Part shown: piece by piece, positions 38,160 to 48,212 of the stretch
Position numbering within the stretch: position 1 is the stretch's first letter
Layout: every line of letters starts with the position of its first letter
Assembly (NCBI GenBank): GCA_029237695.1
Contig: CM055265.1
Coordinates: forward strand, 213,854,506-213,918,505
Reading direction: 5' to 3'
From: Conchocele bisecta
Taxonomy: Eukaryota > Mollusca > Bivalvia > Lucinida > Thyasiridae
Length of the DNA: 64,000 bases
Made by a program: the position numbers and the translations under genes
Notes under the pieces: model-generated
Databases searched by the model: none
Told to the model about the DNA's origin: nothing
Seen by the model: the letters and a program-made list of their open reading frames with translations, nothing else

Positions 38160-39728
38160 TAATAAATTTATCCTAGAATTTAAAATTTCTGCCTCAAATT
38201 ATACTTTGCTAGAAAAGTATGCTTTGCAATTTTGATGAAATCGGCTTCTGATCAGGAGCGACACTGATGAATTTTCATTTACAGATATTGTACATTTTGT
38301 AAAAATCTGCAAAATCATGTACAAAATCACATGGCTTGTCTCATAATTCAACTGAAATGATGAACGAAAACATACATCCATCACATACATAGAGACGACA
38401 CTGATTATATATGGACAATTGTGAATATTTTTTTTATTTCTCACTGAAAGTGACAAAGACTGCCTGCCTGTCCTTGTGTATGATCTATGGTGATATACTG
38501 CTGTCTGATCATTACATCATTAGCCACCAATATGAAAATTCCCATTCACGTCACATCTGCAGGTCTATATTTTGCAGCAGTCATGTCCACTTATTTCAGC
38601 TATGTGTGACTGTGCGATCTCTGGACAGCATAGCTTGTTCCGTGACAAACATCTCTATACGGTAGTCATGTCCACCTACACTGCTGTATGTGTGACTGTG
38701 TGATCTCCAGTCAACATGGCTTCCTCCGTGACAAACACGCATCAATCAATAGGAGACCAGTGTAGCCCCAGTTGTAGCTTAATGATCAATTAAAGTGGTT
38801 GTCCTTCATACTTGAAAAGGAGGTCCTTATCTGTGACTGGGACATTAAACCCATTCATCTTTGTTGTCTGCTGTTATTTTATGCATCCCTGCCACCGTCC
38901 CGTACATCGTAACGTAACAAACTTAATGCTCGGGTAAATTTCTTATAATTTATATTTCCTTTTTCATAACTGCTTCATATTTCACATGGTCCTCTATCAT
39001 GCTGTGACAAGATCCTCGGGCCCCCGCTCAACCCAAGGTCAATGTCACATACTTGTAGTGCATTCACAAAGTGAAACTGAAATATCTTTGATGGTCCTCT
39101 ATCATGCAATGACCAATCCACGATCCTCCCGGCTTTTGTGTTTTCAAATGTGCCCTTATTTTCTTTGGCTGTGAGCGGTGGGACATTCGTCTGCCGACAG
39201 GCAACATTTCTAGTTTTTGTCACGCCAGCTCAGTAGGCCCCGGGCGCGTTAGGGTTGTCGGTACCATCCGAGTGCACCAAAGTTTTCTGGTGCCAATGTG
39301 TTTAGACACATATACTGTATATATTTCCGCATGATTGACTTTTCAAAGTAGTAGCTTAAGCCCACTAATTTGAATAAACAAGATGGCCGCCAGTGAAAAA
39401 AGCATCGGCTACCGTAGGATATATATTACATTGTGGAACAAATATTAGAAGGGTCATATTGGCGCATCCTTATTTATTTAATAGCTAATACATTACCGAA
39501 TATATAACAATCGATATAAGATTGAACCGAGCTTGTGAAAATCCAAAATGGCTGCCATTTTACAGGAATTTAAAAAAAATAAAAAAGGTACATGCCCACT
39601 CAGTAGGCACAAACTATTCTTTATATCAGTGACAACATCTGGGACATTTTGTATCCTGAACATTACATGTGTTAAAAGCATCATGGCTGTCGTGTACACT
39701 TGTTAAGTTCCACAAACAAGATGACAGT
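38160..39728. other. Host DNA without a recognised gene
   Basis: Two ~80 bp copies of 'gtcatgtccac...gtgtgactgtg' lie at 38,577-38,650 and 38,661-38,742. 'tggtcctctatcatgc' occurs at 38,991 and 39,091. Otherwise there is AT-rich sequence with no exon-like segment. Confidence 0.45.
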
Positions 39729-40832
39729 ACCGTATTTAGCAGTGTATTGCACGCACTTTTTCAGCCCCATTTTTAATCCAGAAGTCACCCTGCGTGTCAT
39801 AAGTAGGAACATATATTTCAAACATTTTTTCCAACTGATTTCTGCCAGTTTTACGCAAACAAAACAAGCCCGGAAACGGAAATATCAATTTTTGACAGGT
39901 GTCCGCTATGACGTTGAAATACGCATAGTGTGAAACAAGAGAAAAGGAATCGATCGATATGAATGGGTGCGGTAAGTATAGATTGATGGTAAATTGGTAT
40001 CTTTTGGGATTTAATATAGCCAGGCTCGTAACATAAGAGGCTACGTGTATTAAAGGAAATTTACATGTTTTCTGTATTTACGCTGGTGTACCGATCTCAT
40101 ATCGGTCAAATGTTGCCTGTCGGGTATTGTTTGGTTGTACATTTTCAAAGTGACGTCACACGTCTGCCATCCTGTGAATAATTAATCAGAACAGATCTCA
40201 ATCCCATAAGCGCTTGATGTAAGATTTTAGATGCTAAATCAAGCGTCGCGCACATTCAGATCGCTCTCGGTAACACTCGGTAATGGTCGTTTTTCGTTGC
40301 TAGGTGCCGACTGACTGTGTTACTATTTTTGTAAAGTATTGACAAGTATTCACGCATCAATACCTTATGACATGTGCGACCAGCATAGCCCCTGATTCAT
40401 CTGCGCATACACTGATATGGGGCTATGTTGGAATGTCGTGTATTCAGGTAGTACCTATGTATATTGTTAAACCTAATCAATAAACAGTGATTACACACTA
40501 TCTGTACCTACGTATATCCACGGTGGTCCACAGTGTCAATATTTGGCTGGGGGGAATTGTTTATGGCCCATTTCTCATGTGCAGGTCACTAGTAGGAGTT
40601 ATTATCGCCTTGGGGAAGAAGTTTACACATGGCTGCTGTGTGTTTGCGATTACGGGTATAAATGACAGACGATAATAAGTTGCTGGAGGTCAATCGATGA
40701 GTCCAAATATAGGTAGGCCAGGTGTATTATCATATCATAGCCTCGTTTTCGTGTATACTAACTACATGATAAAGTGCACGTGCATGCATGTCAATATAAT
40801 AGTGTATCTTGGTGCGCAAAATAGACATGTAG

Positions 40833-40925
40833 TGTGGCTCAGTGGCTCAGCGGGAGAATATCCATAGTTAGCAGAACGTTTGTTCATTTTATCTGCTCGA
40901 GAGTTCGAACCTCACAAAACGCATT
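40833..40925 (+). repeat. tRNA-like sequence (pseudo-tRNA or SINE head)
   Basis: 'tggctcagcggg' fits an A box and 'gagttcgaacctc' a B box, spaced as in a class with a long variable arm or an insertion. Stems do not close cleanly, so it is unlikely to be a working tRNA. Confidence 0.35.
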
Positions 40926-40945
40926 ACTTTTGTCGATATCATTCT

Positions 40946-42345
40946 GTTTTTGTCGCGCCCGCTTGCGGAAAGCGCGATATAGTCGGCCGTTTGGCGTACG
41001 TTCGTACGTACGTGTGTCCGGTTAAAGTTTTTGGTTAAGCTGTAAGGTTAAGTTTTTTGGTTAATGTTTTTGGTTAAGTTCTTTGGTTAAAGTTTTTGGT
41101 TAACTTTTTTGGTTAAGTTGTTTGGTTAAATTTTTTGGTTAAAGTTTTTGGTTAAATTCTTTGGTTAAAGTTTTTGGTTAAGTTTTTTGGTTAAGTTTTT
41201 TGGTTAAAGTTTTTGGTTAAAGTTTTTCGTTATACTATATCTCTGCAACTGCTTTGCCCATTACCTTGAAACTTCACATGGGTGTTTATCATCATCTATA
41301 TTTTCATTCTACCCCCATCCCGTGCGGCCCCTGTGCCCAATGTCAAGGTCAAATTACTTTGAAGTTTTTGGTTAAGTTTTTTGGTTAAAGTTTTTGGTTA
41401 AGTTTTTTGGTTAAGTTTTTTTGGTTAAAGTTTTTCGTTATACTATATCTCTGCAACTGCTTTGCCCATTACCTTGAAACTTCATATGGGTGTTTATCAT
41501 CATCTATATTTTCATTCTACCCCCTCCTGTGCGGCCCCTGTGCCCAATGTCAAGGTCAAATTACTTTTGAAATTTTTGGTTAAGTTGTTTGGTTAAAGTT
41601 TTGGGTTAAGTTGTTTGGTTAAAGTTTTTGGTTAAGTTCTTTGGTTAATGTTTTTGGTTAAGTTTTTTGGTTAAGTTTTTTGGTTAAGTTTCTTGGTTAA
41701 AGTTTTTCGTTAAGTTTCTTGGTTAAAGTTTTTTGTTATACTATATCTCTGCAACTGCTTTGCCCATTATCTTCAAACTTCACATGGGTGTTTATCATCA
41801 TCTATATTTTCATTCTAGCCCCCTCCCGTGCGGCCCCTGTGCCCAATGTCAAGGTCAAATTACTTTGAAGTTTTAGGTTAAGTTGTTTGGTTAAGTTTTT
41901 TGGTTAAAGTTTTTCCCCTGTGCCCAATGTCAAGGTCAAATTACTTTGAAGTTTTTGGTTAAGTTTTTTGGTTAAGTTTTAAGTTTTTTGGTTAAAGTTT
42001 TTCGTTATACTATATCTCTGCAACTGCTTTGCCCATTACCTTGAAACTTCACATGGGTGTTTATCATCATCTATATTTTCATTCTACCCCCCTCCCGTGC
42101 GGCCCCTGTGCCCAATGTCAAGGTCAAATTACTTTGAAGTTTTTGGTTAATGTTTTTGTCGCGCCCGCTTGCGGAAAGCGTGATATAGTCGGCACTTTGG
42201 CGTACGTACGTGTGTCCGGTTAAACTTTTTGGTTAAGTTTTTTGGTTAAGTATTTTGGTTAAAGTTTTTCGTTAGACTATATCTCTTTTTTTAGTGTCCA
42301 TGCCTCGCCACAAGGCGCGACATGCAGGCCGCGGCCATCTAGTTT
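40946..42345. repeat. TTGGTTAA low-complexity array with four embedded conserved blocks
   Basis: Short repeats of 'gtttttggttaa' or 'gttttttggttaa' are interrupted four times by a ~135 bp block starting 'actatatctctgcaactgc' and containing 'gtgcccaatgtcaaggtca' (about 41,226, 41,440, 41,735 and 42,000). The array is bracketed by 'tgtcgcgcccgcttgcggaa' at ~40,951 and ~42,156. It is part of the sequence inserted into copy B. Confidence 0.85.
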
Positions 42346-42627
42346 TTATGACTGGTTGCTGGAGAAGGGAATAAGTGAAACGGCGAGGGTTATCACTATT
42401 GCTGTTTGACCTCAATATGACATGATCTGCGAGAACATACTCCAAGATTCTTCATGTACATACATATGTGCATTTAGTTATTAGTTTTCTAAGTGAGACT
42501 AACGTTCTACATGTAATCTATATCATGCTTAGTTAATGTAATTTGTAAGAGCAACACACATAAAAAAGAAATATATAATAAAATATAAACAAATACAAAT
42601 ATATGTGTATACATGTATGAAAAACTA

Positions 42628-42700
42628 AGATTCGAACTCACTAGCTACGGCATTGATATCTTCACTGTAACCCCTCGACTACATAACACTTCATGACAAA
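42628..42700 (-). repeat. tRNA-like sequence on the minus strand
   Basis: Read in reverse, 'tagtcgaggggttacag' resembles a D-arm/A box and 'gagttcgaatctt' a B box. Arms are imperfect. It is probably a tRNA-derived repeat. Confidence 0.3.
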
Positions 42701-43339
42701 TCTCAAAAATCAATATTGAAAAGGAATATTGCCACGGGTATATTTACCTGTCTCACCTATTCTGTGTTTTGTTTATGATCGGTTTGTATGTAAACAAGTA
42801 GCAAGTTATCGTCTGCGGACTATAATTATGTTATACTCGAATGGCAAATATGGTGGAATTATATACAACAAATTTCTTCGTAAGTAGGTTCAATAAGTTT
42901 ATTACATGCATCTTGAATTTTTATTAAGTATATTAATGAGTAAATAACAATAAATATAACATACTTTTAGACAATATAAAGTCTAATTTATGCCATAAAG
43001 CCGACCTTTGGCGATCTTTTTCTCTTCGAGAGAGCCTAACAGCACTTGTTCAGCATTGTGGATGTGAACTCAACTCGGAATGCAATTTTCTTATACTCGT
43101 GACGGAATTTCCGCAGATTTTTTTATTTTTTTTTTATTTTTTGTTGCGCGCTATAGACGCAAACAATTTTTTCCCTGATTTTTCCCCCCAAAATATAGAT
43201 GCGTGTTGTACACCAGTGCGCGCAATACACAGCTAAATACGGTAATTGTTGAAAATTACATATATTTTATAAACTTTTTCTCTCTATATGTATCATACAT
43301 GCATACACGACGGGAATTTTCCAACCAACTTCGGATAAT

Positions 43340-43700
43340 TAATAAATATAATGCATCCACCTGTTTAGCAGGCAATTTTGTGATATGTACATGGTCAATA
43401 AATAGATGGCCGCCACTTTATGCGAATTGTGTTGATTATGCGGATCAGTTGGCACACACTGCCTGTCATGATCAGCTTCGGTACCAAGCAGCATAGTCGG
43501 GCTCACAAGATGATTGGACACAATCGTGCTAACGATGGCATATATCAGAAGATAATTAACACTTAAATATATATGAGAAAGGGTGGCAGCCAGTGTTAAT
43601 CTACTAATAGAAATTGCATCATTTTGTACCAGTAATACCAGAAATGAAATGATAACAATTTCCGCTACATGTTCAAACAGGTATGTCAGACTCATATACT
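43340..43700 (-). CDS. Possible exon of a membrane protein (weak)
   Basis: An open frame in the ~500 bp of host DNA between element copy B and the Polinton encodes about 118 residues with two or three hydrophobic stretches (around EIVIISFLVLLVQ and YLLIYAIVSTIVS). A possible acceptor 'tatgag' precedes it. There is no recognised family, no confirmed partner exon, and AT-rich DNA can give such frames by chance. Confidence 0.2.
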
Positions 43701-43744
43701 CATAGTATTCATATCAAATGTTGGTTGCATGGACTGTCATCTAT

Positions 43745-43925
43745 AGTAGTATATAGGGAGTCAAAATGATACCACCTAACGGTGGTATCATTTCTCCACC
43801 CTATATACTACTCCACCGCCCCCCGAAAAACTCCAAAATTGGTTAACGAGGAAATTGTCACCCGACAGCAAAAACGTGACAATTGGTGTCATAAATACAT
43901 AGATGAAAAGAGGTCCAATTGAACA
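43745..43925. repeat. Left terminal inverted repeat of the Polinton with terminal hairpin
   Basis: It begins 'agtagtatatagggagtc'. The first ~69 bp fold on themselves: 'tgataccacc' pairs with 'ggtggtatca' and 'agtagtatataggg' with 'ccctatatactact'. 'attggttaacgagg' and 'cccgacagcaaa' follow. The same succession occurs at both ends of the element nested in the capsid gene (50,234-50,433 and 55,742-55,940), which identifies it as a terminus. The partner repeat is expected to the right of position 64,000. The AG start agrees with Polinton termini. Confidence 0.7.
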
Positions 43926-44080
43926 GATAAAACTATACTAATAAAAAGGATTTGTTTTCGTCTCGTTGTCATATTGGTGTCATAAATACCTCATGTTCAT
44001 TTAACGTCCAATTGAACAGATAAAACTATACTAATAAAAAGGATTTATTTTTGTCTCGTTGCCATAAATACCTCATATTT
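43885..44080. repeat. Subterminal direct duplication (~97 bp) in the Polinton
   Basis: 'attggtgtcataaata' followed by 'caattgaacagataaaacta' and 'ctaataaaaaggattt' occurs twice, starting near 43,887 and 43,974. 'attggtgtcataaata' also occurs next to the right repeat of the nested insert. Confidence 0.7.
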
Positions 44081-44908
44081 ATTTTTCAACACGGCATTTT
44101 CCTCCTCCACTATAGCTAATTTATTTCTATAATATTGAAAAATTATTAATAATTTGTAAAAATTAAAAAAAATAGCAAAAGCCTCCACTCGTGCACACAC
44201 CCCCAGCGACTGGGCAGATTTCTTAGCCGGCACCCAGCCACTGGGGTGTTGGGACCTTTCTTAAGCCCACGCATCTGTTGGCTCACAGTCTCATTTTACG
44301 GGTCGCCTTTAACCCCATTGCCAATTCCTCAATTCAGAGAAACCGACGAAGTAAGGCGAGCCTATTTTGTGATTTGGTGATGTAATTGCAAGCTCTTAGG
44401 TAGAAATCTTTTAGGCCGGCACCTTTGAGCTATACAATTCCATCACCAATTCACACACACATTTAGAGACTGCTACCATTAAACAGACGAGACGGACGTC
44501 ATACCGGATCAACAACATGGCACACACGAGATGAGACCAATTGTTGTAAGGCTTTCAAACGTATATATACTCATCACTTTACTATACAACATAAAAATGG
44601 TGTGCAAATTATAATTATTCATAAACACTTAGCAAGGTTCACGAATTTCCGGGATGGTTTGTTATTTTATTCATTTGATAATTAGTTTTGTAAAAATTAT
44701 TATTAATTAATTTTAAGAAAATTATAAAGCTAATTAATATAAGAAAACAAATGAAAAACCACAAAGTATATCGATACGCGGTTATAGCAAATGTATGGTG
44801 GTCAGTGGGTGTCGATACGCGGTTATAGCAAATGTATGTTGGTCAGTGGGTGTCGCAACGAGGCCCTAAATTATTATTTATTTATTTTTATGTTCCGTAT
44901 GGAGGGGC
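44081..44908. other. Polinton left non-coding region
   Basis: AT-rich. It includes a weak 62-codon minus-strand frame (44,045-44,233) and two 44 bp direct repeats containing 'tcgatacgcggttatagcaa' at 44,769-44,855. 'aattaattttaagaaaatta' near 44,705 recurs before the gene at 57,168. It probably contains the rest of the terminal repeat and the 3' ends of minus-strand transcripts. Confidence 0.45.
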
Positions 44909-44909
44909 C

Positions 44910-45578
44910 TTAGGAACAGCTGGAATGTATGGTGGAGGAATATCCTGCTGTTGATGCAGACACGCGAATAAGCATATCATGTCCCGAGACGGGAGAGCAG
45001 ATTTTTTCTCTCGTCGCCCTCCCCTCAATAACGATTTTTTTTATATCTTCGTCCGCGAGAATTTGTGGTCGAGCCTTGGACCGGATCGTACCCTTTAACT
45101 CCTGGTATCTGGCCATCTCTTCGACGACCATTTTGAACTCACTATCTGATATATCGTTGTCGGTTATCGCTTTCGACAAGATAACGTTGATACTGTTTTT
45201 CTTAGATCTCGCGAGAACCGCTATTCGATCGTGCTTTCGACTCTTGGCCTCTAGTTTTCGGCCCACGAGTCTGGTCGTCATGCAAAACAGTCCCGCCCCC
45301 GCCGCTGTCGCACTCAAGGCCGCTGCGACCGGTGCAGCGACAACTGTTGACAATAAAGACACACTCCCCACCCCGCTTATAACGGATGCTGAGGCTAACG
45401 CGGTGCTCACCCCCTCAAATATATTGACCGACCGCCTATATTTCTTCGCATAACCCGTCCGCATCTCTCCCTCGTGTTGTAGAATATGTTGTATCTTGAT
45501 GATCCTGGTCATCCTAAAGGATGCCGGGTCGACCGTCCCCGAAGGTAAGTGTGGATATACTTTCTCATCATTCATCAT
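44910..45578 (-). CDS. Conserved-type Polinton protein with hydrophobic segment, function unknown
   Basis: 222 residues from ATG 45,578. Its start overlaps the stop of the upstream fibre-like gene by four bases (ATGA), so both are probably co-expressed. Residues ~50-100 form a long Ala/Val/Ser-rich hydrophobic stretch (VVAAPVAAALSATAAGAG) suited to one or two membrane passes. It is followed by a basic, helical half with EMARYQELKGTIRSK. The last ~15 residues as read (SSTIHSSCS) look unnatural. One frame over, the DNA reads a proline-rich tail with PPPY, so a late frameshift near 44,945 is likely. It lies last in the minus-strand structural block, which suggests a virion or membrane role. I do not recognise a named family. 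Confidence 0.65.
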   Translation of the reverse strand: MMNDEKVYPHLPSGTVDPASFRMTRIIKIQHILQHEGEMRTGYAKKYRRSVNIFEGVSTALASASVISGVGSVSLLSTVVAAPVAAALSATAAGAGLFCMTTRLVGRKLEAKSRKHDRIAVLARSKKNSINVILSKAITDNDISDSEFKMVVEEMARYQELKGTIRSKARPQILADEDIKKIVIEGRATREKICSPVSGHDMLIRVSASTAGYSSTIHSSCS

Positions 45579-46086
45579 AAATCAAGTTGTATTAACAGTG
45601 TAACAATAGTGGAGGAAGCCGATTGGGCAGCAATTTTTGTAACAAAGTTAATAACACTACCTGCCGAAACTTTAATTGTAGTGTCATCATCGAATATAGT
45701 AAACCCTGACCTCTGCCCCGCGTGCTTGGTGATGCCAATATTCTGTTCTACACCATTCAGGACGATATTCACTCGGACTTCATCAGTGGCGTGTCCGCGA
45801 AAGTTGACCGAGCAGACCGCCATTCGAAAAATCGTCCCAGACACTGCCATGGTGTGAATGAATATTCGTAGGCCCCCTCGCTTAGTGAACCCCGCTCCTC
45901 GGCACAAACTGTTATGACGTGTCTGCTAGCTTGCAATGTTCTAATTTGTTCAACCGCCCTAGTTAAAATTGTGTGGGACTGTGATACGCCCCTCTCCAGC
46001 CTTCTCATTGCGGCTTCATCGTATGCTGCGGCCGCGACGGGAACGTCCCGTTCTAAGTTGGAACCACCTGGACCGAATATGCTCAT
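45575..46086 (-). pseudogene. Small fibre- or knob-like protein, frameshifted
   Basis: The gene opens at ATG 46,086 with MSIFGPGGSN, followed by a heptad-like helical part (MRRLERGVSQSHTILTRAVE) and then a beta-rich part. The original frame deteriorates after ...EGAYEYSF. The plausible continuation is in another frame, from about 45,850, ending ...TIVTLLIQLDL at 45,577. A frameshift near 45,850-45,900 therefore splits a ~170-residue product. Short coiled coil plus compact beta-sandwich is the layout of trimeric fibre or C1q/TNF-like heads, but this is structural guesswork. A 27 bp AT palindrome (46,087-46,113) separates it from the penton-like gene and may carry its promoter. Confidence 0.45.
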
Positions 46087-46113
46087 GATTAATATGTATA
46101 TATATATTAATGT
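46087..46113 (-). promoter_or_regulatory. TATA-like AT palindrome between two minus-strand genes
   Basis: 'attaatatgtatatatatat' is nearly self-complementary and is the only space before the ATG at 46,086. A TATA-type promoter is plausible but unproven. Confidence 0.3.
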
Positions 46114-46784
46114 TTAATCGGTTATTTCGAGAACGCTCGAAATCGAGTAATAGTTATTCAACTCTTGCGCTTGATCATCTAGAATAGAAATCTTCAACTC
46201 ATGAATGTGTCCCGATTCCAAAACGTTCATCTCGGGGGTTGGGAAGTCTAAGGTCAGGGTCTCACCATAGAAACAGTCGCTGGCGTGCACAGTTTTTAGT
46301 AATGTACTGGGAGCTCCATCTAACGTGTTGTACGATGTGTTCAATTGATCCAGGTGCACCCTGAGAGTTTTTGTGAAGACGAAGTTTACTGGGATGTCAC
46401 CGACGTACTCGCCCGGGTTAAACCAACCCCTATTGTCGGAGTATGTTTTTGAAAAACCGAGCCGCACAGCCAAATCCGGGGTGATCGTTACCTGTTTGGC
46501 GGGTTCGACGGTAAAGGTCGCGAGATTGTGAGGCTGGCTCTACCATCAAGCTCCGACGCAACAAAAGCTTGGAGCGATCTCGAACTCCAAAGGCCGGGGG
46601 GCAGCTTTACACCTACTTGGCGGGGGGCCTTCACGTAGCCGAACCCTTCGTTCATCCCCACGTTTTTCCACCCAACCGTGAAGGTGATTGATCTGAGGCC
46701 TACCCGGCGTTTTCCGCAGCAGTTTTCGATTGACTTTTGAAGTTCACAACTCCCATTTTGAACATTAGTGATAGAAGCAAACAT
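46114..46784 (-). pseudogene. Probable minor capsid (penton-like, single jelly-roll) protein, frameshifted
   Basis: Two frames join into one ~224-residue product: MFASITNVQNGS... from ATG 46,784, and a second frame carrying LGFSKTYSDNRGWFNPGEY to ...SSVLEITD at 46,117. The switch is near 46,500-46,540, where the first frame turns into a Pro/Ser-rich tail. Alternating hydrophobic beta segments (SITFTVGWKNV, VGVKLPPGLW, IPVNFVFTKTLRVHL) suit a single jelly roll, and the length matches Polinton minor capsid proteins. It sits beside other virion genes, and its ATG is 15 bp from the divergent ATG at 46,800. The penton assignment rests on family pattern memory, size and context, not on a search. 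Confidence 0.55.
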
Positions 46785-46799
46785 AATAAATATCTTTCA
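46785..46799. promoter_or_regulatory. 15 bp divergent intergenic gap
   Basis: Only 'ataataaatatctttca' separates the start codons of the minus-strand penton-like gene and the plus-strand 471-codon gene. Promoter elements must lie inside one or both coding regions or be shared. Confidence 0.3.
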
Positions 46800-48212
46800 A
46801 TGGATACCCAAGCATTTAGCTTTAACTCTAATGCAAAGTACGCGGTCGGAGGTTAATACACACAAAAAGACGTTGTTGACCACCTTGTACACCCAACTGT
46901 AACAGTTAGACCGAAAAGTGGCTTTACCACCAATTTTCCCGACATCTTTGAACGATATAGGCTGCCCAAGATTACTACGATGGAGGCCGTGAACGGGTGG
47001 AAAGCAACACCGATGCAGTTTTGGCAGAATCAGCTCAACTTCGCCGTATGGTGCGCAACGGCCGGATGCGGAGTTTCGCATCAAGACCATCTGACATCCG
47101 AGAATGTCATGCTCCGAAGTGTCTACAACTTTCACGCGTATTACACCATTAGGAGGATTATCAAAGAACTAGGTATTCCACTACCTCAAGATGACGCATG
47201 GAATCCCATTTCCAACACGTACGATCGTAGGGCGTTCGAAAGACTGTGTAATGAATTTGACGTTTCAAAAGATGCGGACTGGAGACAGAAAGTATTTCCT
47301 GGCCTCGGGGACGTTCTCATTCGGGGCCAGTCCGGGAATTGGACACAGACTGATTTTAGACACGATCGATCGGGTGACCACATCGTCAGTCGGAATGCCG
47401 GGAATTTTGATCCCGCGACGATGACCTTCGGGCCGGAAGTATCTGGTGGTCGGCACTGCGGTGTCTCATCCTGCGAATGGTTACCTCCGAAACGAGCTCA
47501 CATAGATTACATACAGCAGGCTGCTGAGGTCCGGGACGCGTGGGGTACATTTATGTTAGATAAGGGTATGGGGTTCACGCAGGCCGGTGTTACTCGCCTC
47601 AACGACTCCATTCGGACATACGTCTGGGCCATCCTCGGCGCGCAGAAGCAAACTCGCAGTTCTATACTAGGCACGGGAACGGCGTTTGACACGCAAAAAC
47701 AATTCTTGGCACTCGTAGAGGACGCCATCTCGGCTAAGGTGGACCTGGAGAAGGCGATCGAGCAGTATCAAGACGTTTTGCAGAATGCCAGCACCCCGGT
47801 AGACTATGTATTTGGAATAGGTCTTTATATGGCACCGAGCGATATGATACTACGAGACGACCCGGTTGACGGTTACAATAATCAGATCGTAATCGCCACC
47901 GTCAATCAAAAAATCGGCCACAACGGGAACGTGAACGCGGATATCATCAAGCGCACCCCCGACAGTGGAACCGATTTCATAAAACCGCCAATTCACGAAT
48001 TGGGCCCCCCATCAAGTTCATTCGAACCCAGTGTTCCACCGAGTTCCGCTCCTGTTTCACCCTCTGCAATAGGACCAGCAAGTTCCCCCCTCAACACTGT
48101 TGAACGCGATTGGATTGGAACAGGGAAAAATAGTACCACAACCCACGAGGAGGAGAAATTAGGGCTCGTCGTAGCCCTCGTGGCGGCCGGGCTATTTGTG
48201 CTTTGGATTTAG
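46800..48212 (+). pseudogene. Large conserved Polinton virion-type protein with C-terminal membrane anchor; early stop
   Basis: The reading frame starts at ATG 46,800 (MDTQAFSFNSN), meets an in-frame TAA at 46,854-46,856, then stays open for 451 codons to 48,212. An internal ATG at 46,980 could start a shorter 410-residue product, but the coding pattern upstream of it (YTQKDVV, FPDIFERYRLPK) shows that the gene began earlier. The N-terminal third has a conserved-looking Trp/Cys motif (FWQNQLNFAVWCATAGCGVS). The middle is mixed helix and strand, then comes a Ser/Pro-rich linker (about residues 395-430), and the end is a transmembrane helix (LGLVVALVAAGLFVLWI). Large proteins of this kind occur in animal Polintons without an assigned function. 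The 3' end overlaps the convergent gene by 21 bp. Confidence 0.6.

Larger units (their letters stand above)
39729..43245. mobile_element. TIR element 'ACCGTATTTAGC', copy B (inverted, with later insertions)
   Basis: Left end 'accgtatttagcagtgtatt' and right end 'aatacacagctaaatacggt' form the terminal inverted repeat. The internal sequence matches copy A in reverse orientation (39,760-40,330, 40,558-40,675 and 42,817-43,200). Compared with copy A it has gained about 225 bp near 40,332-40,558 and about 2.1 kb at 40,676-42,816. No transposase is encoded. Confidence 0.7.

Noticed and set aside
44929..45453. Plus-strand 174-codon frame
   Set aside because: Shadow of the minus-strand Polinton gene 44,910-45,578, whose overlap with its neighbour and residue pattern are more gene-like.
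46797..47135. Minus-strand 112-codon frame
   Set aside because: Lies opposite the N-terminal coding part of the 46,800-48,212 gene, which has the conserved-looking Trp/Cys motif.
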